64,000 nucleotides of DNA from PALSA-607 sp963737705 (GTDB lineage: Bacteria > Actinomycetota > Actinomycetes > Acidothermales > Acidothermaceae): NCBI GenBank assembly GCA_963737705.1, contig CAVTTP010000004.1, forward strand, positions 558,001 to 622,000. Direction: 5' to 3'. The notes under the pieces are model-generated. The model was not told where the DNA came from and ran no database searches. It worked only from the letters and a program-made list of their open reading frames with translations. Below, one piece after another: positions 55,364-63,545 of this stretch (positions are counted from its first letter, which is position 1; the number at the start of each line of letters is the position of its first letter). A program made the translations under genes and the position numbers.

Positions 55364-55452
55364 CCGTCGACGACAAAGGCACACCCGTTGTGAGACGGGG
55401 TCGCAAAGCAAGGGGACTCGGGTTCACCTGAGTCAGCCCGGCCGCCCGACGG
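55364..55452 (+). ncRNA. Candidate c-di-GMP-I (GEMM-I) riboswitch in the pilA leader
   Basis: The leader contains the GEMM-I core: GGCACACC (55378-55385) and CGCAAAGC (55402-55409) flank a hairpin with stem 55384-55389/55394-55399 and GNRA loop GUGA (55390-55393). A second hairpin of 8 bp follows (55415-55422/55427-55434, loop UUCA), then CAGCCCGGCCGCC (55434-55446), which resembles the family's conserved AGCCGGGUUGCC region. A closing helix CCGUCG (55364-55369) with CGACGG (55447-55452) encloses everything. The G before CACACC (55379) matches the position that is G in c-di-GMP binders. The element ends 61 bases before the pilA ATG. The assignment rests on motif and fold recognition by eye only. 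Confidence 0.6.
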
Positions 55453-55495
55453 GCATCTGCCTCCGGGGAATGCAATCCGCGGCTCATCTATCTCG

Positions 55496-55508
55496 GTCCT
55501 GAAAGGAC
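55496..55508 (+). promoter_or_regulatory. pilA: Small hairpin containing the pilA ribosome-binding site
   Basis: GUCCU (55496-55500), loop GAA and AGGAC (55504-55508) form a 5-bp hairpin. The Shine-Dalgarno AGGA (55504-55507) is therefore inside the stem, 6 bases before ATG 55514. It could serve as the expression platform of the upstream riboswitch candidate by hiding or exposing the ribosome site. Confidence 0.45.
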
Positions 55509-55513
55509 AACAG

Positions 55514-56017
55514 ATGCTCGCTCGTATTCGCAAGGCCATGGCCGAGAAGGAAGAGGGCTTCACCCTCATCGAACTTCTCGTCGTCATGATCATCATCGGT
55601 ATCCTCGCTGCAATCGCCATCCCGGTCTTCCTGAGCCAGCGCCAGAAGGGCTATGACGCGTCGGTCAAGAGCGACCTGCGCACCATCGCCAACGAGCTTG
55701 AGTCGTACAACACCGACCAGCAGGCGTACCCGGTCGACACCAACAGCATCACGGTGGCAGCGGGCGTCGCGACGATCGGTAGCGACCCGACCACGATTCG
55801 CGTCTCGAACGGCAACGCGTTCACCTACAAGTTGGACACCGCGGGCACCGCTGCCGCGGGCTCCGCGTACTGCCTCACCGGCATCAACGCCAAGGGCACC
55901 CACGCGTGGGAGTACAACTCGGCTCTGGGTGGTCTCCAGCCGGCCAGCACGTTCACGGCCGCGCCTGCTACCCCGAACGTGGCACCGGCCTGCTTCCAGG
56001 CACTGAACACCTTCTAA
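55514..56017 (+). CDS. pilA: Major type IV pilin PilA
   Basis: 167 residues. The type III signal peptide is 15 residues long and ends EKEEG; cleavage falls before FTLIELLVVMIIIGILAAIAIP, with the conserved Glu at mature position 5 (Glu20). The mature protein has the hydrophobic helix that packs the pilus core and a globular Ala/Thr-rich head with two cysteines (in SAYCLTG and PACFQ) that may form a disulfide loop near the C-terminus. It is the main structural subunit, processed by the prepilin peptidase downstream. A 250-base leader with a riboswitch candidate and a strong hairpin after the gene suggest separate, tightly set expression. Confidence 0.95.
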   Translation: MLARIRKAMAEKEEGFTLIELLVVMIIIGILAAIAIPVFLSQRQKGYDASVKSDLRTIANELESYNTDQQAYPVDTNSITVAAGVATIGSDPTTIRVSNGNAFTYKLDTAGTAAAGSAYCLTGINAKGTHAWEYNSALGGLQPASTFTAAPATPNVAPACFQALNTF

Positions 56018-56037
56018 GCAGTTAGTTCGGCTAGCGC

Positions 56038-56067
56038 GGTGGCCGGGATCCTCGGATCCCGGCCACC
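56038..56067 (+). terminator. Perfect 14-bp hairpin after pilA
   Basis: GGTGGCCGGGATCC (56038-56051) and GGATCCCGGCCACC (56054-56067) pair perfectly around a 2-base loop, 20 bases after the pilA stop. It is followed by GAGCTTTCC rather than a U run. It probably acts as a terminator or as a 3' stabiliser that gives more pilA mRNA than minor-pilin mRNA. Confidence 0.75.
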
Positions 56068-56135
56068 GAGCTTTCCAGGGTCGGTCTGATTTCACTACCA
56101 CGGCCATCAAGATCCGTGGTCACGCAGACGATGCC

Positions 56136-56167
56136 CATACGAGTCACCCCCATACATACGAGTCACC
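56136..56167. repeat. 13-bp direct repeat upstream of pilV-like gene
   Basis: CATACGAGTCACC occurs at 56136-56148 and again at 56155-56167, a 19-base period, 18 bases before the ATG of the next gene. Direct repeats at about two helical turns are typical binding sites for response regulators. No regulator is encoded nearby. Confidence 0.6.
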
Positions 56168-56185
56168 AGTGAGGGAGCAGAGGCG

Positions 56186-56824
56186 ATGAGCTGGTTCTCG
56201 CGGCGCGTACGTGCCGCAAGAATGCATTCAGACGACGCTTCTGGCTTCAGCCTGATCGAGGTCATCGTCGCGCTCGCTCTCATCCTGCTTGTCATGACGT
56301 CCTCGGTCGTGTTCTTCGTCCGGTCGCTTCAGACCAGCAGTGGCCAGCAGAGTCGTCAAGCCGCGGTTTCGTTGTCCGACCAGGCGATCGAGCTCGCGCG
56401 CGCCGTGCCGGTGAACAGCCTCCTGAACGGCCGTATCCAGTCCACATCGGACACCTATTGGAACAACCTGCCGGCCGCTGCGTCCGCCGCCAAAGCTTCG
56501 AGTCTTGAGATGTGGGACACCCCGCCGGTCGCACCGACGATCGCGGTGCCATTCACGGTTCAAGATGCGACGACGTTAGTCAACAAGACCCAGTACACCG
56601 TAGACACCGTGATCGGTGGCTGTTGGGTCACCTCGATCACCCCCGTACGGTGCACCGCGCCGGCTACGCCGCCGACGCCGACCCCAAACGTCTACCGCAT
56701 CATCGTCGATGTGCACTGGCCAGCCAAGCAGGGTCAGAGTTGCCTGAACTCACGATGTGATTACGTCGTCACGACCTTGCGTGACGCCTCGCCCGACCCG
56801 CTCTTCAACGTGAACGGCCCGTGA
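56186..56824 (+). CDS. Minor pilin, PilV-like
   Basis: 212 residues. The prepilin signal ends at Gly20, followed by FSLIEVIVALALILLVMTSSVVFF with Glu at mature position 5. The globular part is about 170 residues with four cysteines near the C-terminus (GGCW, VRCTA, SCLNSRC). Minor pilins prime pilus assembly and may cap the fibre. ATG 56186 is preceded by GGGAGCAGAGGCG. The stop overlaps the next prepilin gene. Confidence 0.85.
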   Translation: MSWFSRRVRAARMHSDDASGFSLIEVIVALALILLVMTSSVVFFVRSLQTSSGQQSRQAAVSLSDQAIELARAVPVNSLLNGRIQSTSDTYWNNLPAAASAAKASSLEMWDTPPVAPTIAVPFTVQDATTLVNKTQYTVDTVIGGCWVTSITPVRCTAPATPPTPTPNVYRIIVDVHWPAKQGQSCLNSRCDYVVTTLRDASPDPLFNVNGP

Positions 56825-57477
56825 TGAGCATCTACAGGTTGCTTGCGCGGAGACGCGATCAGCGCGCACGCGACGATCGAGGATTCACCCTGATTGAACT
56901 CCTCGTGTCGATGAGCATCTTTGCGGTGCTGCTCGCCGTGATGATGTCGGTGATCGTCGGAATGACGAAGAGCATGAACAAGACTCAAGGCATCGCGGAC
57001 GCGGCTGCTCAGGGTCTGCGCGCGACGCAAGCCTTGGACAAGGAACTGCGCTACGCGGACTGGATCAATCCCACACCGACGTTGCCCGCGACCACGATCA
57101 CCGCGACGAGCATGAGTTTTGAGAGCCTGAACGACGCGGGTGTCGTCGAGTGCTACCAGTGGCACCTGACCGCCGGCAACCTGCAGCAACGTTCATGGAC
57201 GTCGGCCTCCACGACCGCGTCGTACCCGACTGCGACTTCCCCTGGATGGTCGACGGTCGCGACAGGCGTTGCCAACAGTGTGTCGGTGCCCCCCTTCACG
57301 CTCACCCCAAGGCCAACGGGTGCCGCAAGTGATGTGTTCAGTCAAGTCGCGATAGACCTCGTCATGGTGGGCAAGGGTCAGCAGGTCGGCCACGCCGAGA
57401 CAAAGGTCGTCATCACCGCACGCAACAGCAACTACCCTCCTGGGAGCCCGCAATGCACGAATGCCGCGACACCGTGA
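56824..57477 (+). CDS. Minor pilin, PilW-like
   Basis: About 217 residues. The prepilin peptidase site is Gly20 followed by FTLIELLVSMSIFAVLLAVMMSVIVG, with Glu at mature position 5. The remainder is a globular Thr/Ala-rich head. It starts at ATG 56824, overlapping the PilV-like stop; GTG 56821 would add one residue. The 3' end overlaps the next gene by 25 bases, so the three minor pilin genes form one unit. Confidence 0.85.
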   Translation: MSIYRLLARRRDQRARDDRGFTLIELLVSMSIFAVLLAVMMSVIVGMTKSMNKTQGIADAAAQGLRATQALDKELRYADWINPTPTLPATTITATSMSFESLNDAGVVECYQWHLTAGNLQQRSWTSASTTASYPTATSPGWSTVATGVANSVSVPPFTLTPRPTGAASDVFSQVAIDLVMVGKGQQVGHAETKVVITARNSNYPPGSPQCTNAATP

Positions 57478-59255
57478 TGCAGCGGATGATGCAGCGGATC
57501 GCGCAGCGAGCGCAGGATCCGGAGCAGGGCGTCGCGATGCTGCTCGCCCTCATGGTCATACTCATGCTGATGACCATCAGCATCACGGTGGCCGGCGTGA
57601 CCATTTCGCAGGTGAAGCCCAGTCAGCTCGATCGCAAGACTGTCGTGACCGAGAGTGCGGCAGAAGCTGGATTCGACATCGCGCTGAACCGGATTCGGGC
57701 GGCGAACACTGGCGCGACGATGATCGATCCGGCGACACTGCAGTCTGTCCCTGTCGGGAGCCGAGCGGGCCTGCCGTGCAGCGCGACAGGAACTCCGACG
57801 CTCACGGGCGCGGTCAACGATGGGTCTGCCACCGACACCTCTTACAGTGTCTCGCTGGTCTATTACACAAGTGACCCAAGCCTTCCTGGTGCGACTGTTA
57901 TCGGATGCGTCTCCGGGGCCCCCGCGAGTGTGCCTGGCTTCGTCAAGATCACGTCGACCGGGTCGGCAAAGGACATTTCCGGGACCCGTGCAGGCAGTGG
58001 CAACCGCGTGCTTCAGACGGTCTATGCCTTGCACACCAACAACCAGAACATCGCCGGCGGCAACATTCCCTTCTACAGCAATCTTGCCTTGTGCTACGAC
58101 GTTTCCGACGCATCGAACATGATCCAAGTTGGCGACCAGATCGTCGTGAACACGTGTTCGACATCGGATCCCGGGCAGAAGTTCTCCTACACCCAAAACC
58201 TTCAACTCCAGATTGTCGCCACGAACGGCAACCTCCTGTGCTTGCAGGCCGCAGCTACCGTGCACACCGTGGTCACGCTCCAGCTCTGTTCGACGAACGC
58301 GCTGCCGCCAGCCAGCCCATACACCGTTAGCACGCAGGTATGGAGCTACAACGACAGCGGCCAGTTCCAGGCCAGCAACGCGACCGACACTGGACTCGTC
58401 TCGAACACCTGCTTGAACTTGTACGCCGGCGCAGCCCCGCCAACCGCAATCGCGCCGCTAGCAGCTGGCGACTTCCTCGACGTTGACACGTGTGGCGCCC
58501 AGATGGTGCCGACGGCGAGTGTCGGTGCAGGCGCAGCTGGCACAGCGCTGCGACCATTCCAACTGGTCAACTACCAATACTTCGGCCGTTGCATCGACAC
58601 GACCAACCAGGACGTGCAGGCAACCTGGCTGATCGGCTACCCCTGCAAGCAGGACCCGCTCGCAACGAACCTGACGTGGAACCAGAAGTGGTACACCGGC
58701 GTCAGCGGTGGCACGGCGGGCTCTGGCGCGAACGCCGCCTACGGCGGCAGTATGCCGACCACCACGGTAATCGCGACGACCACGCCGACAGCGACAGGCT
58801 GTCAGATCACCCAAACTCAGGCCTGCCAGTTCATCGAGTACCCGAACGGTTCAAACGGCGCGCTCTCTTCCTCGCCCTACTACTGCCTCGAAGCGGGAAA
58901 CTCGGCATCGCCGTCGGCGCCGATCAACGGCACGATCGTCACTTCCCAGCCGTGCAGCACTTCTGACAACTATCAGAAGTGGACCTACACAAAGAACTAC
59001 TACTCCAACTACACCCAGCAGTACCTGATACAGCCGTACGGTGCGTCGGTCAGCAACCTCTGTTTGGCGATGACGATCGGCAGCACGCCTCCCGGACTGA
59101 CGTACGACACCGTGAACGCGGGAGGCGCACCAATCCCGGCCTACGGGTATATCTCTCTCCAAACATGCAACGGGAGCTTGTCGCAGAAGTGGAATGCGCC
59201 GCCCAACCCTCAGCAGAACCAGTTGAAGAACACATTGGAACTGCCGAACCCGTAA
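57453..59255 (+). CDS. PilX-like pilus protein with ricin-type lectin-like repeats (putative adhesin)
   Basis: 600 residues. The N-terminus (EQGVAMLLALMVILMLMTISITVAGVTISQ, about 24-53) is a PilX-type prepilin-like segment without the Glu5. The extracellular part from about 205 contains repeated blocks ending in a Gln/Lys-x-Trp/Phe pattern, such as CYDVSD-...-PGQKFSY, CLEAGN-...-NYQKWTY and CLAMT-...-LSQKWN, with paired cysteines. These look like beta-trefoil (ricin B/QxW) lectin repeats, so a sugar-binding tip adhesin is likely. The length is several times that of a normal minor pilin. ATG 57453 has GGGAG at good spacing; it lies inside the pilW-like gene. Confidence 0.8.
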   Translation: MHECRDTVMQRMMQRIAQRAQDPEQGVAMLLALMVILMLMTISITVAGVTISQVKPSQLDRKTVVTESAAEAGFDIALNRIRAANTGATMIDPATLQSVPVGSRAGLPCSATGTPTLTGAVNDGSATDTSYSVSLVYYTSDPSLPGATVIGCVSGAPASVPGFVKITSTGSAKDISGTRAGSGNRVLQTVYALHTNNQNIAGGNIPFYSNLALCYDVSDASNMIQVGDQIVVNTCSTSDPGQKFSYTQNLQLQIVATNGNLLCLQAAATVHTVVTLQLCSTNALPPASPYTVSTQVWSYNDSGQFQASNATDTGLVSNTCLNLYAGAAPPTAIAPLAAGDFLDVDTCGAQMVPTASVGAGAAGTALRPFQLVNYQYFGRCIDTTNQDVQATWLIGYPCKQDPLATNLTWNQKWYTGVSGGTAGSGANAAYGGSMPTTTVIATTTPTATGCQITQTQACQFIEYPNGSNGALSSSPYYCLEAGNSASPSAPINGTIVTSQPCSTSDNYQKWTYTKNYYSNYTQQYLIQPYGASVSNLCLAMTIGSTPPGLTYDTVNAGGAPIPAYGYISLQTCNGSLSQKWNAPPNPQQNQLKNTLELPNP

Positions 59256-59297
59256 GTCGCGCCGCGAAAAGTGTCCGTGCTGAGATAGGTTTTCCGC

Positions 59298-60071
59298 GTG
59301 TTTGCCTTGCTCGTCGGTGTATTCGGGCTGTTCATCGGGTCGTTTCTCAACGTCGTGATTTGGCGCGTGCCACGAGGCGAGTCGGTGGTAAAGCCACGGT
59401 CCCGGTGCCCGCAGTGCGGTCATGAGATCCGTGGTCGCGACAACCTGCCCGTGGTGAGTTGGCTCGTGCTTCGCGGCCGTTGCCGCGACTGCAAGACACG
59501 GGTGAGCGCGCGGTACCCGCTCGTGGAGCTCACAACCGCCGTCCTCTTCGGTCTGCTTGCTTGGCATTTCGGGTTGCATCTGGTGCTGATCGCGTACCTC
59601 TATCTCGCCGCCATCTCTGTTGCCCTCGCATTGATCGATATTGACGTGCACCGCTTGCCTGACGCCATCACGTTGCCGTCGTATCCGGTCGCAGCCGTGT
59701 TGCTCACGGCCGGCGCCCTGGCCGTTCACGAGCCATTCGACCTTGCGCGGGCAGCGATCGGCGGCGCGGCACTGTTCGTGCTGTACGCGGTTTTGTGGTT
59801 CGTCTACCCGCGGGGCATGGGGCTGGGCGATGTGAAGCTGGCCGGCATTCTCGGCATGTACTTGGGCTACCTGAGCTGGGGAGCGCTTGCCGTTGGTGCA
59901 TTCTTCGGCTTCGCTCTAGGCGGCGTTCTCGGAGTCACCTTGATGGCGGTCGGACGCGCTACTCGCAAGAGCAAGATTCCCTTCGGGCCTTTCATGCTCG
60001 CCGGCGCGATGGCTGCCGTGTTCTTCGGCAGCTCGCTCGCGCACGCGTACCTTTCGTTCTCGCGAGGCTGA
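59298..60071 (+). CDS. pilD: Prepilin peptidase/N-methyltransferase PilD
   Basis: 257 residues, A24 family aspartic protease of the inner membrane. The N-terminal cytoplasmic domain has the CPQC...CRDC cysteine set typical of bifunctional enzymes that also methylate the new N-terminus. Active-site Asp residues are in LIDIDVHRLPDAITLP and the GMGLGDVKLAGILG (GxGD) motif. Eight hydrophobic segments follow the usual layout. It cleaves the prepilins encoded just upstream. GTG 59298 is the likely start. Confidence 0.95.
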   Translation: MFALLVGVFGLFIGSFLNVVIWRVPRGESVVKPRSRCPQCGHEIRGRDNLPVVSWLVLRGRCRDCKTRVSARYPLVELTTAVLFGLLAWHFGLHLVLIAYLYLAAISVALALIDIDVHRLPDAITLPSYPVAAVLLTAGALAVHEPFDLARAAIGGAALFVLYAVLWFVYPRGMGLGDVKLAGILGMYLGYLSWGALAVGAFFGFALGGVLGVTLMAVGRATRKSKIPFGPFMLAGAMAAVFFGSSLAHAYLSFSRG

Positions 60072-60239
60072 GCCCGCAAAACCTGCCCTCACGCGACGCC
60101 CCGAGGCCAAACCCAGCGCAATACGGGTGTCTATTTCCTCAAGGCAAGCCGTGATCGTTCCGATGCCGTCTTCTGACAAGGGACCGAAGATACCGGGTCC
60201 AACTGCGGTCGACGACCGCCGTTTTGAGGGGAAGGCATC

Positions 60240-61304
60240 GTGGCTGGAAGAAGGGCCGTGGGTCTCGATATCGGGACGTCTGCGGTACGCGCCGCCGAGC
60301 TTTCGGCAGGTCGCGGTGGGTACACCCTCGAGCGCTTCGGACAAGTAGCGCTGCCAGTCGGTGCTGTCATCGACGGCGAGGTACTCGACCGCGAGGCAGT
60401 GACCGCGGCACTAAAGGTCCTCTGGTCGCAGACCAAGTTCTCGACGAAGCGTGTCGTGCTCGGCGTCGCCAACCAGAAGGTCGTTGTGCGACAGGTCGAC
60501 CTGCCGTGGATGGAAGCGAAGGAACTGCGCAACGCGCTCGCGTTCCAGGTCCAGGACTTCATCCCGATCCCGGTTGACCAGGCCATCATGGACTTCCACC
60601 CGCTCGAGGAGTTCACCAACGACGCAGGCAATCGGATGCTTCGCGTTTTGTTGGTGGCAGCTGGCCGCGAGATGGTCGGCTCCTGCCTCGACGCGGTGCA
60701 GCACGCCGGCCTGACCCCGGTCATGGTCGACCTCACGTCGTTCGCGCTGATCCGGTCATCGACTCACGCCGATGCGCTGGGGATTGACACGCAGGCCGAG
60801 GCTCTCATCGACATCGGTGCTCGCGTCACGAACATTGCGGTGCACCAAGGTGGTCAGCCGAAGTTCGTCCGAGTGCTGCTCATGGGCGGCGCGGACATTA
60901 CTGAGGCAGTCGCCGAGCGCATGGGCGTACCGCTGGAGCAGGCCGAAGCACTGAAGCAGCAACTCGGCATTCCGGCAACCGCCGCAGAACGCGACGAGAA
61001 CCCGGCCGGCCGAGTCATCGACGCCACTGCTGCTTCGTTCGTCGAGGAGATCCGTGGGTCGCTCGACTACTACCTTGCGTCGCCGTCGGCTGTGCCGATT
61101 CGTCGCATCGTCGTGTCGGGTGGCGGATCGCGCCTTGGCAATCTGATCTCACGGCTCGCAACGGTTACCCGGTTGCCGGTCGAAGTTGCGAATCCGCTGG
61201 CCTCCGTGCACATCGGAAACACCAAGTTGTCGACCGAACAGCTCGGTCACATCGAGCGCCTTGCGGCGGTGCCCGTCGGGCTGGCAATGGGAGTCGCCTC
61301 GTGA
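60240..61304 (+). CDS. pilM: Type IV pilus assembly protein PilM
   Basis: 354 residues, actin-like fold (RAVGLDIGTSAVRAAELSAG nucleotide loop; RIVVSGGGSRLGNLISRLA near the C-terminus). PilM is cytoplasmic and binds the N-terminus of PilN to link the assembly ATPases with the membrane complex. GTG 60240 is preceded by GAGGGGAAGG. A 168-base gap separates it from pilD; I see no clear motif in that gap. It overlaps pilN by 4 bases. Confidence 0.93.
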   Translation: MAGRRAVGLDIGTSAVRAAELSAGRGGYTLERFGQVALPVGAVIDGEVLDREAVTAALKVLWSQTKFSTKRVVLGVANQKVVVRQVDLPWMEAKELRNALAFQVQDFIPIPVDQAIMDFHPLEEFTNDAGNRMLRVLLVAAGREMVGSCLDAVQHAGLTPVMVDLTSFALIRSSTHADALGIDTQAEALIDIGARVTNIAVHQGGQPKFVRVLLMGGADITEAVAERMGVPLEQAEALKQQLGIPATAAERDENPAGRVIDATAASFVEEIRGSLDYYLASPSAVPIRRIVVSGGGSRLGNLISRLATVTRLPVEVANPLASVHIGNTKLSTEQLGHIERLAAVPVGLAMGVAS

Positions 61305-61987
61305 GCACCACCAGCACGACCTCGACCAGGGTCTTCGACCTGCCGCGGGTGAACCTGCTTCCTCCGGAGATCTTCGAGAAGCGCCAGCTGCAACGCGCCC
61401 AGGCGGGGCTTGGCTTGGTCGTCCTCGCTGCGGTCGTCGGCGTTGGCCTCGTCTACGTCAACGGTGGATCAGCCGTGACCGACGCGAAGGCCCGGCTGCA
61501 GGCTGCCCAGACCACACAGGCTCAGCTGCAGGGCAAGGTCAACCAACTCAGCTACGTGACCGCTGAGGCGAGTCAGGCGCAGGCCGCGCAGGGCATGTTG
61601 GCGCAGGCGACTGGCTCGGCAATTCCGATCTCGACCTACCTCGCTGATCTCAGCCTGCTGACGCCGAAGAACGTGTGGTTCACCTCGATCACGTTGACGG
61701 CTTCGGTGACACCAGGAAGCCTCGTCGCAGGAGCTACGCCGCCGGCAACGGTGGGTCAGGTGACGTTCGCGGGTCAAGCACTCGCGCACAACGATGTCGC
61801 GACATGGCTCGACAACGCGGCGAAGGAAAACGGCTTCGCCGATCCGTACTTCACGTCGTCGACGGAGTCCCTCGTTCCGGGGACCGGTGCTGCTTCAGGG
61901 ACCGCGCCAAAGACGTGGGTCGCCTTCGGCTCGACGGTCAATCTCACATCCGCGGCGCTGTGCAGCGCCCAGCCGGGAAAGTGCTGA
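61301..61987 (+). CDS. pilN: Type IV pilus assembly protein PilN
   Basis: 228 residues. The cytoplasmic N-terminus has RVNLLPPEIFEKRQLQ, the conserved INLLP-type motif that binds PilM. One membrane helix (about 35-52), a coiled-coil (about 55-105) and an extracytoplasmic ferredoxin-like domain follow. The GTG start overlaps pilM and the gene ends 1 base before pilO. Confidence 0.9.
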   Translation: MSTTSTTSTRVFDLPRVNLLPPEIFEKRQLQRAQAGLGLVVLAAVVGVGLVYVNGGSAVTDAKARLQAAQTTQAQLQGKVNQLSYVTAEASQAQAAQGMLAQATGSAIPISTYLADLSLLTPKNVWFTSITLTASVTPGSLVAGATPPATVGQVTFAGQALAHNDVATWLDNAAKENGFADPYFTSSTESLVPGTGAASGTAPKTWVAFGSTVNLTSAALCSAQPGKC

Positions 61988-61988
61988 C

Positions 61989-62756
61989 ATGACTCGAATC
62001 CAACAGTGGGCGGCCGGCACTGCCGTGGCCCTGGTAGTCATAGTGGCTGCGGGGTGGTTCCTCGCGATCTCGCCGCAAAAGCACAAGGTCTCCAACCTCG
62101 GGGCACAGTCCACCAGCCAGGAGCAGGCCAACAGTGGCTTGCGCACAAAGCTGGCCGAACTCACCGCGCAGATGTCTGCGGTCCCGAGCGAGGAAGCTGC
62201 CGTCGCCGCGGTGACGCAGAAGATCCCTGGTGACCCCGAGATGCCTGCCTACGTCCGCGAACTGACGACGATTGCCGGGCAAACCGGCGTCGAGCTTGTC
62301 TCGATCGCACCAGCGGTGCCCACGCCTGTGACTGTCGCAGCGGCGACCGTCCCTGTAGCAACAGCGAGCGCGTCGGCGACCACAGCCGCGGCCGCTCCTG
62401 CGGCACCTGCGGCTCCTGCCGTCAGCCTCCAGTCGATTCCGGTCGCGCTGACGGTGGACGGCGGGTACTTCCAAGTCCAGCAGTTCACTGCCGCCCTCCA
62501 GCGGTTGGCTCGGTCCACCGTCGTGACTTCGGTGTCGATGGCGCCCGGTACACCGCTCAAGGCACCGAAGACGGCGCCACCAGCAAGTGACGCCTACAAG
62601 ACCCTGCTGGCGCAGATCAACGTCTCCGTCTTCATGAACTCGAGCACGACCTTCGATGTCCCTGCTGCACCCGCACAAGCATCGGGTGCGACCGTCCCAG
62701 GCGCCGCGGTTGCTTCCGCAGCGCCCACGGCGTCGGCCGCTAGCCCGAGTAACTAG
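61989..62756 (+). CDS. pilO: Type IV pilus assembly protein PilO
   Basis: About 255 residues with one N-terminal membrane helix (about 8-25, AAGTAVALVVIVAAGWFLAI), a coiled-coil (about 35-65) and an extracytoplasmic domain with VDGGYFQVQQFTAALQRLARS, a PilO signature. A low-complexity Ala/Thr/Val linker (about 110-145) and a C-terminal Ala/Pro tail are extra. PilO pairs with PilN. ATG 61989 is preferred; an open stretch upstream belongs to pilN. Confidence 0.9.
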   Translation: MTRIQQWAAGTAVALVVIVAAGWFLAISPQKHKVSNLGAQSTSQEQANSGLRTKLAELTAQMSAVPSEEAAVAAVTQKIPGDPEMPAYVRELTTIAGQTGVELVSIAPAVPTPVTVAAATVPVATASASATTAAAAPAAPAAPAVSLQSIPVALTVDGGYFQVQQFTAALQRLARSTVVTSVSMAPGTPLKAPKTAPPASDAYKTLLAQINVSVFMNSSTTFDVPAAPAQASGATVPGAAVASAAPTASAASPSN

Positions 62757-62767
62757 GAGACCCGGAT

Positions 62768-63478
62768 ATGAGCGAGTCCTCACCCGCGCTGGCCGGGTCG
62801 GCACAGCGCAACCAGCGCCTCGCGCTGGTCGCGGTGGTCGGCGTGGCTGTCCTCGGCGTGATCGCCTACCTGCTGTTCTTCTCGGGCGGATCCAAGTCGT
62901 CCGATTCAGGCGCGATGCCGCCGCACACCCCTACTCTCGCTTCGTCGGCAAGCCCGACCGCCGTCCAGGCGGTTCCGGCTGCTTACACCGCCGCTGTGGG
63001 CCGCAACCCGTTCCAGCCCGCCCTGATCCCCCCGACTCCGCCGGCTAGCCCGAGCGCCAAGACGGCGTCGACCAAGGCGAGCGTTGCCCCCACTCCGACA
63101 CCGACGGCGTCCCCGCTCATCGTCATTCCGACGTTGACACTTGCACCGACGCCGACCGTCACTGTCACGGCCAACCCGTCGCCGACGGTGACTGTCACCG
63201 CAACCCCAACGCCGACATCACTGCCGACCGCGGGTAACGCGATCACACTCACCCTCGTCAGGGCCGACGCGACGAACACGATCGACGTCACCGTGACGAA
63301 CGGCGCGACCACGACTCCGTACAACGGCGTCACGCCCGGTCAGGTCTTCGGGACGTACTTCAAGCTGGTCTCGATCCTGGCTGACACTTCGGGCGCCACG
63401 CCGGTCTACGGCGCGGACTTCGAGTACGGCGACCAGTTCCTCCAGCTCGCGAAGGGCCAGTCAGCACAGCTCGGCTAG
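62768..63478 (+). CDS. PilP-like membrane protein of the pilus operon
   Basis: 236 residues. One membrane helix (about 18-40) is followed by GRNPFQPALIPP, which resembles the RDPF-type linker of PilP/GspC proteins. A Pro/Thr/Val-rich spacer (about 90-155, with TVTVTANPSPTVTVTATPTP) leads to a small C-terminal beta domain (about 158-235). In Gram-negatives PilP joins PilNO to the secretin; with no outer membrane here its partner must differ. It is the last gene of the pilus operon. Assignment is by position and general architecture. Confidence 0.6.
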   Translation: MSESSPALAGSAQRNQRLALVAVVGVAVLGVIAYLLFFSGGSKSSDSGAMPPHTPTLASSASPTAVQAVPAAYTAAVGRNPFQPALIPPTPPASPSAKTASTKASVAPTPTPTASPLIVIPTLTLAPTPTVTVTANPSPTVTVTATPTPTSLPTAGNAITLTLVRADATNTIDVTVTNGATTTPYNGVTPGQVFGTYFKLVSILADTSGATPVYGADFEYGDQFLQLAKGQSAQLG

Positions 63479-63516
63479 CCCCTCGCAGCAAGCCTGGTAC
63501 GACCTCAAGCCACATT

Positions 63517-63545
63517 GGCCCCGTCCGGATCGACCGGACGGGGCC
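63517..63545 (+). terminator. 12-bp hairpin ending the pilus operon
   Basis: GGCCCCGTCCGG (63517-63528) and CCGGACGGGGCC (63534-63545) pair perfectly around the loop ATCGA, 38 bases after the last pilus gene and before aroC. It is a strong terminator-like structure, again without a U run. Confidence 0.75.

Noticed and set aside
55264..55513. A small protein-coding gene in the pilA leader (minus-strand frame 55345-55620)
   Set aside because: The sequence shows structured RNA features on the plus strand, and the minus frame has no family features or ribosome site.
60072..60239. A second GEMM-type riboswitch before pilM
   Set aside because: The 168-base gap lacks the GCAAAGC core and the GNRA hairpin.
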